Assembly: GCA_009103225.1 (NCBI GenBank)
Contig: RHPI01001037.1
Span: forward strand, 1,135,213 to 1,199,212
Direction: 5' to 3'
DNA from: Chlorokybus atmophyticus
Taxonomy: Eukaryota > Streptophyta > Chlorokybophyceae > Chlorokybales > Chlorokybaceae
Length of the DNA stretch: 64,000 bases
This document shows positions 37,157 through 48,242 of this stretch, in pieces. The position numbers were made by a program, and so were the translations under genes. The notes beneath the pieces were generated by a model. That model worked only from the letters and a program-made list of their open reading frames with translations, did no database searches and was not told the origin of the DNA. How positions within the stretch are numbered: position 1 is the stretch's first letter; each line of letters begins with the position of its first letter.

Positions 37157-37576
37157 GGTTTAATATGAATGCCGGAAATTCATGCCATGAGGTTATGGTG
37201 CACCCAGCAGAGCGTTGAGCTGGCGCTACATTGTAACGCCATGTACTGTGAGCTTCTGCCGCCAACAACCGTGTTGGCATCGCTATTGTAACATGCCGTA
37301 TGACGCAGCTATAGGACTGCATGGGTTCAAGAACACCATTTTTGTATGTAAGGTATGGTTTTGTAATTCTGTATATTGCCATTGCTACATGTGATGACAG
37401 TTACTATATCGTACCTTAGCACTGCACATAAGTCTGGAAGGCCAATGCACTGGGTGCGCCACACACGCTGCATGCGGTGCAGGCCATAAGCCTCAGTGAA
37501 CAGTAGGGTGTGCGTTGGCGGTGAGTGGCCTACACAGCTGCTTGTGGGCCGTAGCTAGGCGTTCCCTCTTAGCGCT

Positions 37577-38026
37577 GTGCGGTGTAAAGTGGAGTCCTCT
37601 CCTTCTCAGGCTCGGGTCAGGTGCCTGCCTTGTCCACATTGTAATTGTCACGCTTCAGCGCCAAGGTTACACAGCCATGTGGCTCAAATCCAAGACCAGA
37701 CTGCAGTGGGAGCTGTACAGCCTGCGACTGGGGTCAACATCGGCCGTGCGGCAGAAGGAAACTCTACAAGTGATGACGCTGGTTACCTGCAGACTGCTTA
37801 CGACTCCACTGTCACACGCTTCTTGTGGTCGGTGCTCTCAAATCCACTCTCGCTTACTCAGCTCCCCGCAACCTTCCACACAAGCTATGCCGCAGCCTTC
37901 TACACCATCATGGTGTTTGGTGCCTTCACCTTCGCTATCACGACCTTAATCTTTAGGCTTGCTGCCACAAGGTTGGAGTCCATCAATAACGACAAAGTCA
38001 CGGCTCTTACAAGACTTTGCGCCTGA
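37577..38026 (+). CDS. Weak hypothetical membrane ORF
   Basis: I do not recognise this ORF. The frame is open for 149 codons and contains one clear hydrophobic segment (FYTIMVFGAFTFAITTLIF). A second hydrophobic stretch (VIMCRFVAGILLLVVLGSAG) lies in another frame at about 38115-38174. A polar ORF follows to 38501, beginning near NFNDALKGPRPIKQ. These may be exons of one small membrane-protein gene, but I found no phase-consistent junction linking them. The gene could continue towards the assembly gap at 38784. Confidence 0.3.
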   Translation: MRCKVESSPSQARVRCLPCPHCNCHASAPRLHSHVAQIQDQTAVGAVQPATGVNIGRAAEGNSTSDDAGYLQTAYDSTVTRFLWSVLSNPLSLTQLPATFHTSYAAAFYTIMVFGAFTFAITTLIFRLAATRLESINNDKVTALTRLCA

Positions 38027-38783
38027 TCTACATTGCTCTCGCTTCCATTCACAGCTGTAAGTTTTGGGTTTATTTTCACTTCATCAGACGAGAAGACATT
38101 CTACACTTAACGGTTATAATGTGCCGCTTTGTGGCTGGCATCCTCCTCCTTGTCGTTTTGGGTTCTGCTGGCTAGTCAACTTCAATGACGCACTAAAAGG
38201 TCCTCGCCCCATCAAGCAAACTTGGCAAGAAAGGGCAACCACTGACGGTCCAGGCACTCAGCAAATGGAGGCCACCACGATTGTCACAGAGCAAGCCGCG
38301 TCAGATATGGTGGGCGCAAGTGTCACAGAAGAAAACGCTCAAAGCAGAGGTATGCCGGCTCCGGATCCCACATACCGCTATGTCACTTTCCCCGCGCCAT
38401 CCTCTGTTGGGCCGCACAACACATGGCGGGCAGCTTTGAGACAACCAAGCACGCTGTTGCATGGCTGTGTTGTACATAGCTCTGGGGTGCATACTGCATA
38501 GCTCAGATTTGATAATCACATCAAATGCTAAGAATGTGGTGCGCACACACGGATGCTTATTACACATTCTGCCTGTATCTTTTAGTCTACAGGCTATATA
38601 GAAACTCTCTTAGTTGCTTGGTCAAGTGGCAGGAAGTTGCTGTCACCAATGCGTCACCTAGCGAAAGCATTACTATTGCCTGTTTTGGCGCGGCGAATGG
38701 TATGCAAATAGATTGGTACACTACAAGTTCTCTCCAGTTACATGTCCCTACCTACATGCAGAGCTCCCCCCCTCCCTCCCCCC

Positions 38784-39049
38784 NNNNNNNNNNNNNNNNN
38801 NNNNNNNNNNNNNNNNNNNNNNNNNNNNNNNNNNNNNNNNNNNNNNNNNNNNNNNNNNNNNNNNNNNNNNNNNNNNNNNNNNNNNNNNNNNNNNNNNNNN
38901 NNNNNNNNNNNNNNNNNNNNNNNNNNNNNNNNNNNNNNNNNNNNNNNNNNNNNNNNNNNNNNNNNNNNNNNNNNNNNNNNNNNNNNNNNNNNNNNNNNNN
39001 NNNNNNNNNNNNNNNNNNNNNNNNNNNNNNNNNNNNNNNNNNNNNNNNN
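38784..39049. other. Assembly gap (266 N)
   Basis: An unbroken run of N is preceded by a pyrimidine-only C-rich stretch (about 38767-38783). ORFs crossing it are artefacts. Confidence 0.99.
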
Positions 39050-39535
39050 AGCTAGACCATGGTTATACTATATGTCCTGCAATGATGCGGTCCATGGGAA
39101 GTTTACCTTGCAATGTGGCATGCAAGGCAACCATGCAGGTATTCATGGCTGACTGAGTCTAGGCTACGTGTCCTACCATGTGCACCTGTTACAGCATTGT
39201 TGTGGAGCCTTCTCCATGCGCTGCACATGGGTCACTGACGCAGGATGTGGTCTACATGTACTAATTGACATGAACTTTTCGCCCTCAAGTGCAAGTTGTG
39301 AGCTGCAAGGGCAGTCGGTACTGAGCCAGTGGCAACGGCTAAGACCAAGCAGTGTCATGCAAGCCAGCAGCGATGCGTGCTGTACTGTATGTGCATACAA
39401 TTGGACTCACCACATTTGCACCGACTGTGTGTACTAACACAAGCATAGCAGGCTTCCAAAACAAGCGCTCACCTAATGTATGGTCTTGAAGACGAGAAGG
39501 GAGCATACGTGGTGCTCATGGGCGAGAGATGATCA
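39050..39535. other. Intergenic stretch between the gap and the ferredoxin-like gene
   Basis: No gene was recognised. It probably contains the 3' untranslated region of the ferredoxin-like gene. Confidence 0.4.
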
Positions 39536-40694
39536 TCAATTCCGTTCTTTCCTTTGATACAAGTGATCCAATATAAACTCAAGCTCGCCCAGTGGCAGCA
39601 CGCTGGCATTGTCCTCAGTGATGTCCTCCATGACCTCGTCTCCCTGACCAAAGCATGCTTCAGCACAGTGCAAACAATGTGGGTTGGACATGACACATAC
39701 AACCACACAGTGATGCTGTGTTTCAATCACCTGTCCCCAAAACTTGCTCCGTTTGTACACCTTCAGGTCACCTTCGCAACGCACCTGTTGAGTCGTGCTT
39801 AGCAGTAGCTTAACTTGACAGTGTAGTGCAAGGAGTGACTGCATTGTTCAGCAAACTGAAGCAAGCAGCAGTTCTGACACCTGGCATGCGAGGCGCAGGC
39901 GCGCATTGTTAGGAGGCGAGTGCGGTGGTAGCGACAGCCGGGCTCGCTCTATGGGACCTCGCTCTGAGAGCGACACAGGTCCCAACACCTCCACCGCACA
40001 TGTGCCGCATGTGCCAAGACCCCTGATAGTGTTGATCATGTTGGTAGAAGTATGGGCAAAAGAGACGCGCTTGCTAGGATAGTGTGGCGACTGCGTCAAC
40101 TTTGCTGCCATGGTGTATGTGCAACTGAAGGAAATCAGAACAAGGAATCGAGCAAGCACAGGTATACACTGTGCATGGTCAGTGTGTGCACCAAGAGGAG
40201 AGGAGCCTTAAAAGGCAAACCAAGCAAGCAAGCTTGTTATCAAAGGCGTGCCCTGACAGAATGATGGTAGCATATGTGCACTGTGTAACAAAATCTGCGC
40301 GTGGCTCCTTGCACCTTGCATGCAGGTTCCATCACTCTCCACAAGGTTAACACATTCCACTACACATGAACAGCATGTGTGACTCACCGGCCAGCTCTGC
40401 TCACCTGCAGTTGATGGTCTGCGCTGCGCCATTATGCGGCGACAGGCCAGCTTTCAGCAGGGCGGTGCGCAGCAGCTCCCCTCGGGCGGCGGCGGCTTGC
40501 CTGCCACGGTACTCTATCGTCAAGTCAGCTTCCTCCTTCGCCTCCTGCTGCGGCTGCTGAGCACCCTGCCCTCTGCCGCCGCCGATGACGGCGCTTACAC
40601 CGACGCTGCGCTGAGCGCAAGCAGTCGCGCCACGCCTGCCGCAGGCGGAGGCTGCACCTGATAACAGGGAGGCGGCAGTGAAGGCGAGAGACAT
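39536..40694 (-). CDS. Plastid-type [2Fe-2S] ferredoxin-like protein
   Basis: Minus-strand exons 40694-40405, 40022-39881, 39784-39731 and 39643-39536 give 197 residues. The first about 45 residues (MSLAFTAASLLSGAASACG, then Arg/Ala/Ser-rich) resemble a chloroplast transit peptide. The cluster-binding cysteines are in NCRGLGTCGTCAVEV and in RLACQ: C-x5-C-x2-C, then 37 residues before the fourth Cys. VYKRSKFWGQ after the last Cys fits the ferredoxin-like family of plants that lies outside the photosynthetic ferredoxins. The C-terminal exon (EDITEDNASVLPLGELEFIL) is acidic and helical. The electron partner is unknown. Confidence 0.85.
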
Positions 40695-41700
40695 TGTTGC
40701 ACGTAGCTTGCAACTGGGCCTGCGCACTTGCTTGGAACTCCAGTAAATGCTTGCACAACACCAGATTGCGCGTTAAGGGCTGTGAGCGATCATGTGCTAG
40801 GTTGCTTGCCGTTGCTGCTTGGCTGCTGGTAATCTCATGGATTTGTGTGTATAGGAGATTGCACGTGATGTATGTGTGTGTGTGTGCTTGTTGACAAATG
40901 CATTTTGGCCCCTTTCTCTACACTACCCTGTGTGTTGAGCAATCCAGTGCTTAGCACACCTATCTGTTGTGTGAAATGCAGGCTCCGTTTTGGCTGAGAG
41001 CTTTACGACCACTGTGGCACAGCTTATTCTTCAAGGCATGGCAACCTGTACGCGTACGACCAGATCTGCAACTACAGGTCGCATTGAAGTCGACTCTACT
41101 AATACCTTGTGTACTTCATGGCACATGGCTGTCACCAGTGCGTCAACTTCCACAAACACACCGCATTGCATTCTATGCCACACATCACTTGTACTGATTA
41201 CAAATTTCAAGTGATTAGTCACTTCTATCATTGCCAAGTAACACAGCCAACAACAACAATGCACATGTTGGCTTCAACAACATTCACCAGTGAAAGTGAA
41301 ACGCAACGCCACCATCTACAACCACCACCACAAATCACATGGACTGAGTTGCTACAGCGCTGCATGCCACCTGGCAGACTCTCAATAAACCTGGTGTAGC
41401 TGGAAACCGGTAAAACCTGACCCATGGAACAGCTGCAGACGATGCACAACAGTACTGAACAGCTACTGCAACAATGCAAACGACGATGCCGACACCAAGC
41501 GCCCCGCGTAACTGGTGCAATCAACCACGCCCATGCAGCGTGCTGTTCGGGTCCGGTGAATTGCAACAGCGGGCAACCACTTGCCAAAAGGTTGGAGACC
41601 AAAAGAACCGTGTGAGCAGCTTGCGTAAAGAGACAGCCTTACATTTACACCAGACAAGCAAGCAAGCACAGAATAGTCAACAGTGCAACTAGCCTGCCCT
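40695..41700. other. Intergenic region between the ferredoxin-like gene and eL32
   Basis: Both neighbours are on the minus strand. No coding exon was recognised; the right part probably holds the eL32 3' untranslated region and the left part the ferredoxin promoter. Confidence 0.45.
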
Positions 41701-42442
41701 CTATTCGTCTTCCTGGCTGCGCAAGCGCGCATTGCGGTTTGTGACCAGAACGTTCAGCTGCTGAGCGCGCTCCACAATTGCTTTCCGCTTGAGGGTGGAC
41801 ACGTTGTGCGCGATCTCCGCGCAGTATGTGCTGCACAACCATGCAAGTGTCATGAAGCATCCACGCCAGAAAATGCCAACCTGGTATGCAATTGCTACAA
41901 CATGTGAACTGAACGACTATGCTCCTGAGGAACTCAACGACTCATGCATAGCTGATGCATAGCTTGATGCTGACTGTAAATGTCAAAATTTGCGATCATG
42001 TGAGCGACGGATGCTGCACATACCGGTTGTGCATCAACAGCAGCTCGAGATCCTTCACGTTGGAGACGCTAAACTTCTTAAAGCCGTTGGGGAGGAGGTG
42101 CCTGGTCTTCTTGTTGCTGCCATAACCAATATTCGGCATAACACCGGCACCCTTGAACTTGCGCCGAAGACGGTTATCAATACCCTTCGGCCTGCGCCAT
42201 GAAACCTGCAGGCACGAGGGATAAATTAGACGATGGTCGCACCCACAACCACGAACACAACAGCAAACAATACCAGACAGATCAGACGCAGCACAGAGAC
42301 CACGACTACTTCTCAGTCCGCTAGCGCCAGTCCATCCACCCCAACCCACCTTGATGGTGCCAGCCTTCTTGTCAAACTGGAAGCGGCGGAACTTCTTCAC
42401 CCGCTTCTTCACAATGGTGTGGCGCACCGCCGGCGTCACCAT
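41701..42442 (-). CDS. RPL32: 60S ribosomal protein eL32
   Basis: This is a core component of the cytosolic large ribosomal subunit. Minus-strand exons 42442-42350, 42205-42024 and 41830-41701 give 134 residues, the family's normal length. Exon 1 has [17 protein letters not shown], exon 2 [18 protein letters not shown] and [17 protein letters not shown], and exon 3 [20 protein letters not shown] with the terminal RLRSQEDE. Start and stop match the family ends. The gene is divergent from SF3A1, and a telo box lies 113 bases upstream of its start, as is common for plant ribosomal protein genes. Confidence 0.97.
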
Positions 42443-42831
42443 CTTGCCCCGCTCTTCCCGGACGTCCGCGCCTCCCTACGCCGCAGCGGCGGCGGCAGCG
42501 AAAAGGACCTACGCAGTGGAACCCGCCACCTATGAGGCCGCCGGCGGCGCTGCGGAACCCTAATCCGGTGATATAAGAGTCCTGCCGATATCGGGAAGTT
42601 GAAGATTGTCCTGCGATATCAATAGAGCAACGTTATGTCTACGTCTTTCATGATATCGGCATGAACTTAGGGCTTTGTTAGGTTGGAGCATTGTGTATGG
42701 CGCGTAGGTGTTGGCGGACGCCGCCGCCGCCACCACCACCGCCGCCGTCCATCAGGAGGACGTGGTAGACAACAGGGACGTCCAAGAGTGTGTGCATAAT
42801 TTTGTACAGCATCTGTTTGTCAGGTGCGAGG
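42443..42831. promoter_or_regulatory. Shared upstream region of eL32 (-) and SF3A1 (+)
   Basis: This compact bidirectional region holds a telo box at 42556-42563 and three GATATC hexamers at 42587-42592, 42615-42620 and 42652-42657. The first and third sit in a GATATCGG context. Whether GATATC is a regulatory site is unknown. Confidence 0.5.
42556..42563. promoter_or_regulatory. Telo-box motif AACCCTAA
   Basis: It lies 113 bases upstream of the eL32 start codon, within the region expected to hold its promoter. Confidence 0.45.
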
Positions 42832-45822
42832 ATGGGGGAGGCTGACGAAGCCCGCATGGCTGCGCCAGGGACGATCATGACGCTGCCTGCGCCGCCTCCA
42901 GGGGGGTTGGGGGTTGAAGGGGGTGCTGTGGTTGTGTCTGCACGGGCCAATGGCGGGTTCTCTTCAGCTCCGGAGAAGCCAAAGGTGGTGCCGACGCAGA
43001 CGAAGGCTGTCGGTATCATTCACCCTCCGCTGGATATCAGAAACATTGTGGACAAGACTGCACAGGTATTGTATATCCTGCACAGCAGTCGCAATCCCTC
43101 TAACCGTGTTTCACTCAGTTTGCCACCCTGGTAAGTTCTCTCCTCTCGTGTCAGCTGCCGAAAACTTGTTCATAATGCTCTCAAATTGCGGATGCGAGTT
43201 GAGCAATGTGCTCAGTCAAAACTGGTTGCATCGGCTCGCATGCATGCGAGCCGATGCAACCAGTTAGTGTCTTGCATGATACACCAGAAACGTGTTACGA
43301 AGACGCTGATTACTTGCCCTTGGACACGATGCCAGTTGTAGTAGTCTTTGCTAGCTTGACGTGAGCACGTGGTAGCACGTGCTCAGATATCTTCTAATGC
43401 TTGCATTTTGGGTGAAGTTGTTGGCCATCAGGTCAATCAAGCAGCTGAGCTCTATTATTCGTTGTTCGCAGTTTGTTGCCAAGAATGGAGCCGAATTTGA
43501 AAAGCGTATTCATGCCAGCAACAAGGGCAATGTTAAGTTCAACTTCTTGAATCCGGGTGATCCCTATCATGCATACTATCAATACAAGTTGAAGGAGTAC
43601 ATAGAGGGCCTTGGCAAGCCACCGCCACCACCCAAGCTAGAGGATGGTGCGTCCGCAAATGGCACAACAAATGCAGGTTTCGCGGCAGCTCTTAAAGAAG
43701 AGGCCATACGGGAGCCTGCTGAGCCGCTTGAAAAGCCTGACCCAGATCAGTATCTTGTTCCTATACCGCCCGGCCTTACTCCTTTGGACCTGGATGTTAT
43801 CAAGTTGACTGCTCAGTTTGTAGCTCGCAACGGCAAAAGCTTCCTTGCAGGTTGGTTGGTTTGCACGAGTCCATTGCACAGTAGGGAGTGCAATGCATGT
43901 ACATGCGGTGGGTACTGACCACACATGTTGCCCAGGACTTACCAGCCGAGAGCACATGAACCCACAGTTCAACTTTCTAAAGCCTACTCACAGCTTGTTT
44001 ACATTCTTCACCACGCTTGCGGACGCTTACTCTAAAGTTCTGATGCCACCAAAGGGCCTGGCAGAGAAGCTCAGGAAGGAGGCAGAAGACCGCAACATTA
44101 TTCTTGAGCGCATCAGAAAGCGGCTGAACTTTGAAAGGTCCCAGGATGAAGCCAGGCAACGAGCAGAGGATGAAGCAGAGGCAGAACGACAGAAGATGGC
44201 CGCGATCGATTGGCATGACTTTGTGGTGGTGGAGACCATTGAGTTCTTTGATGACGAAGATGAGGAGCTTCCTGCGCCGATGACAATGGACGAGGTCATA
44301 AGAAAGCTGCGAGACCTGCCTGTAGAAGAGGAAGATGAAGCTGCAGCTACCAAAGCAGACATGGAGATGGAGATGGATGATGAGGAGATGGACTTGGTGC
44401 AACAAGGGCTAGAAGCTGACAAGCCAGCAGAGGCGGCAGCTGCACCCACAGTGCCAAGTGTGCCTGCACCAGAGACTGCACCGGACATATCTAAGATGCG
44501 CATTGTTCGAGACTACAAGCGCCCTGAGGAGCGCTTGGCGCGGCGTGAGGATGGCGTAAAGATGGTGGTGTCTCCCATCACAGGGGAGCTGCTGCCCCTT
44601 TCGGAGATGGCAGAACACATGCGTGTATCACTGATTGACCCCAAGTTCAAGGAGCAGAAAGAGCGAATGATGGCTAAGCTCAGGGAGACAACAATGGCGA
44701 ACGATGACGAGATTACGCGCAACATTGTTGGGCTTGCACGAACACGGCCAGACATTTTTGGTACCACTGAGGAAGAGGTGCGCATGCTTGGACAAGACTG
44801 TTCTTGTGCACACTGCTGGGTTATGTATTTGTTCTTCTATTAATTGTGACTTGTACAGGTGAGAAACGCGGTTGCTGAAGCTGTTGACAAGGACAAGGCC
44901 GATGCTAGCAAGCCAAATGGCGCCAGTTCAATTGCAGCACCGCCAAGGTTGGGCCAGCCTTCACCGCCTGTATCGACACCCCCACCCCCTCCTGTGCTGC
45001 TTCGACCGCCAAATTCAGCCCCGCCATTGCTGCAGCAACCAATACCACAACCAAGGCCGCAGCAGTACACACCATCGCCGCTTCAGCAATACCCTGCCCC
45101 ACCGCCGCCAGCCGGCACGCAGTACCCACCAGGCATCCCTCCGCATTTGCTTCGTCCTGGGGGTACGGCAGCCGCTCCTTCAACTCAACAGCAAATGCCA
45201 CCTCACATGCAGCCTCCACCAATGTACAGGCCTCCAATGCCCATGCCACCGGGCATTCCCGGCATGCCTCCGGGCATGCCACCACCCCTGAGTACCTTTG
45301 CACCCCCTGGGACGATGCCGGGAACTATGCCAGGCATTATGCCCAGCACCATGCCTCCAGCACCGCCTCCACCCCCACCACCTCCCGAAGAACCAGAGCC
45401 CAAGCGACAAAAGTTGGAAGAACAACTTGTCCCTGAGCAGCAGTTCCTGGCTATGCATCCGGTATGCTTTGGTAGTGTAGGTTTGCCATATTGCTAGGAC
45501 GCCCCAGCACACTGACAGTTTCATGTGTGCACTTCAGGGTACTGCCCGTGTCACGATCACCGTGCCAGCTGTTGAACGAGAAGGGGGAGAGTACGCGAAC
45601 CTGAAGGGGCAGACAGTCACTCTAACTGTCAATTCTTTGGCCGAAACTATTACTGGCTTGAAGAATCTTCTGGCAGCAGAGTTGGGTCTTCCACCACCCA
45701 AGCAACAGATACAAGGAGAAACTGGATTCTTAAAGGATCATCTGTCCCTGGCTCATTACAACGTTGCTCCAGGCGTGCAACTGTCATTAAAGCTGAAAGA
45801 GCGCGGAGGCCGCAGGAGATAA
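42832..45822 (+). CDS. SF3A1: SF3A1 (PRP21), U2 snRNP splicing factor 3A subunit 1
   Basis: SF3A1 is part of the U2 snRNP and acts in branch-site recognition in the nucleus. Exons 42832-43065, 43472-43850, 43936-44777, 44859-45461 and 45538-45822 give 780 residues. The first SURP module spans exons 1-2 (IRNIVDKTAQFVAKNGAEFE, FNFLNPGDPYHAYYQYKL). The second spans exons 2-3 (VIKLTAQFVARNGKSFL, FNFLKPTHSLFTFF). A charged PRP21 region follows, with an acidic patch and RIVRDYKRPEER, then a Pro/Met-rich linker of about 150 residues. The protein ends in a ubiquitin-like domain (about 687-780) with the family's terminal LKERGGRRR. The start ATG at 42832 gives MGEADEARMAAPGTIM. Intron 1 contains a 46-bp perfect palindrome. 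Confidence 0.96.
43220..43265. repeat. Perfect 46-bp palindrome in SF3A1 intron 1
   Basis: The left arm starts AACTGGTTGCATCGGCTCGC at 43220 and the right arm is its exact complement, ending at 43265. There is no spacer; the centre is GCATGCATGC. Confidence 0.97.
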
Positions 45823-48242
45823 CAGTACGATAACAGTACGCTGTGCAACTCTGTTCTATGTACATTCTTGAGGTGCAACCATCCAGTTGCCGTCATTGTT
45901 GGTTTCTGTGCGCTCGAGGGTGAGGTTGCTGGCATTAAGGGCTGTGGAGGCAGCGCATGCAGCCTGTTGCGCATGTAGCATAGCCAGCAGTGATGAAGCA
46001 CTAAGCCCAAACATGGAGGTGGAGAGGTGCCTGTATCATGCCACGCTAAGGGCCACGAACTTATGTGCGCAATTATAAGCAGTGCATGTATTATCGCCCC
46101 AACATCCACCTTTGCAAGTGGCATATGTATCAGTTTCTGATGCAGCAAGCACTGTGTTTGGCTAGGTATGATAGCAGGTACTGAAATGCTTTATTATTGT
46201 TATGTAGAGAGACACTGGCTAGTTGTTGGCGCGTAGAACATACGATGTTCCAAGGTGGTGCACTCAAGGTGAACGTTTGTGCCGCTGAGTGCATGAAGCG
46301 AGTAGGTGCCTTACTCATAGGAATAGACAGAAAAGCACTATTATCAGTGACGTAAGCGTTCATTGTTAGCGCTACAAGGAATAACCCATTCTCCTGTGAC
46401 TACTTGCATACGCCATGACTCAATGCTTGTTGCATTCGATGGCCCCGCTGTTCTACTTGAACCGAGCTGATCACCTCTTCATGGGCATTCCGTAAAGTAT
46501 GGAAGTCGCACACCATCAGTGGCTAACACCTCACATGATGTTGGGGGTGCATCAATCCTTGTCACGGAAGCAGCCATAGGCCACAAGTCCCATTGCTCCA
46601 CCAACACCTCAATTAAGCTAACTTAACTCTTCCATTGACCAAGCGTACACATGTATATAAAATGTTGTCACACTCGTCTTCTGAACTGTGACCGGAGCAA
46701 AGATGGCACATACGCAGCATTGTGCCATCTATGATCCGAATGCTTCGTTTCGGCACCAGCGACGCCAGCAACACGGTGCCTGGTAGAAGTTTTCTGCACA
46801 ACACATTTTACAAATGCACTTTACTGTGCACAACACACAATGTGCAACGCTGACGCTGCGCATTTGTTTGTGCACATTGATGTACATTTGAAAGCTCGTG
46901 ATGCTCCAGACTTAACCAGGCGCTAAACATGGTGTTGCTGTTGTCGCTGGTGCCAAAGTGAAGCATTCAAGTTGTGCGCGTAACGTTGGATATTTTGTAT
47001 CTAATATTCAGCCGAGATCCCGTTTCTTATGACAAGTAAAACGATGATTTGCAACACACTGTTGTGCAATGGCAGTGTCCGCTTTGAGGAATTGAATATT
47101 TCGGTTCTCTCATGCCAGTGCTTGTCGTTACCATTAACCAAATGCCTCCTGCTGCAATTTCAAGTTTACCTTACATCTGATGATGCCGGAGACTCTGATG
47201 CCACAACTCCTCCCAAAATGCGTCAGCTCAAGAGCAACACCATAGGTATGTAACCATGTAAACATCTGGGGCAATGGAGGACAGATGACGGTGCTTGTCA
47301 ATCACATTCAAAATAATAACTCTTGCCTTTCTCACCAAGATTGTTTGCATACACAAATAGAGGCAACAACGCAAGCAACTTGTGCTGTTCAGGTGCATAC
47401 TGCACTTACTGGTTGTGGTCTGCTAGTTGTGCTATCCTCGTGTTCCTTTCAATGCACTCCAGGCAGCAGCTCACAGCATGGTCACACGCAGCTGACGATA
47501 TTCTCCATTTGTATACATTGCTATTGCTGATTCAACCAGGTTGCAAAAAGCGCCTACAATAAGGAGGCAACCCAACAAGCTGAGCACGTGCATCTAGTTT
47601 GTGACTGTGTGGCGTGTATGTGGTAGATGGGTGTGTGTGCTATTATGACCATAGACCCTGTTGTGCTTATACTGGAGCATTTTCTCAGCAGAGCAGCTAC
47701 AAGCATGGCACAGACCACGCTGCTATGCTGCAATGGTGCTGGCTGCAACTGTGGCAAGGCTCACCCAGCAGTAGCCAGTACACCTGTCGGGAGGTCGGGG
47801 CCTTGAACGCACTCCCATCGCCAGGTCCAGCGCTGCTCAGGAGAATCGGCTTGCTTGGCACTCAAAGCACTTGCAGGCTGCCAGGAACACTGGGAGGCAT
47901 GCCTGGACATGCCACAGTCAGGTGGGTTGTCGTTGATGGCCAGTGCACAAGGCCAGGCACATGTTTCTACTTCATGAGAGGCAATTGACAAGCTGGCCCC
48001 ATGCCACCTGCATCCGCTGTAACAAACACCACATGGCACCGGTCAGTATGCGCATGCTGGCCTGAAGTCTTCAACTTGTTAAGTAGTTTGCGTTGCTACC
48101 TCCAAACCTTGTTGAGCCGGAAGCTGCACTTGCCTGGTAACGTGATTGTCAAGTGGCCGTGGACTAATGCTGTGGAGGCGTGAGCGCCTGTACAGTGCAA
48201 CCTGCTATCCTGCACCCTTGAAGCTTTGCAGCATGGTGGCAC
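45823..48242. other. Convergent intergenic region
   Basis: This lies between the ends of SF3A1 (+) and SEN2 (-). Short ORFs only. One piece at 47163-47250 (+; ending SDATTPPKMRQLKSNTI before GTATGT) looks exon-like but has no identifiable partner. I would not call it a gene. Confidence 0.45.

Noticed and set aside
38525-39156. ORFs spanning the N run
   Set aside because: They exist only because N codons are read as open.
45180-45524. Gly/Trp-rich minus-strand ORFs
   Set aside because: Shadows of the Pro/Met-rich linker of SF3A1.
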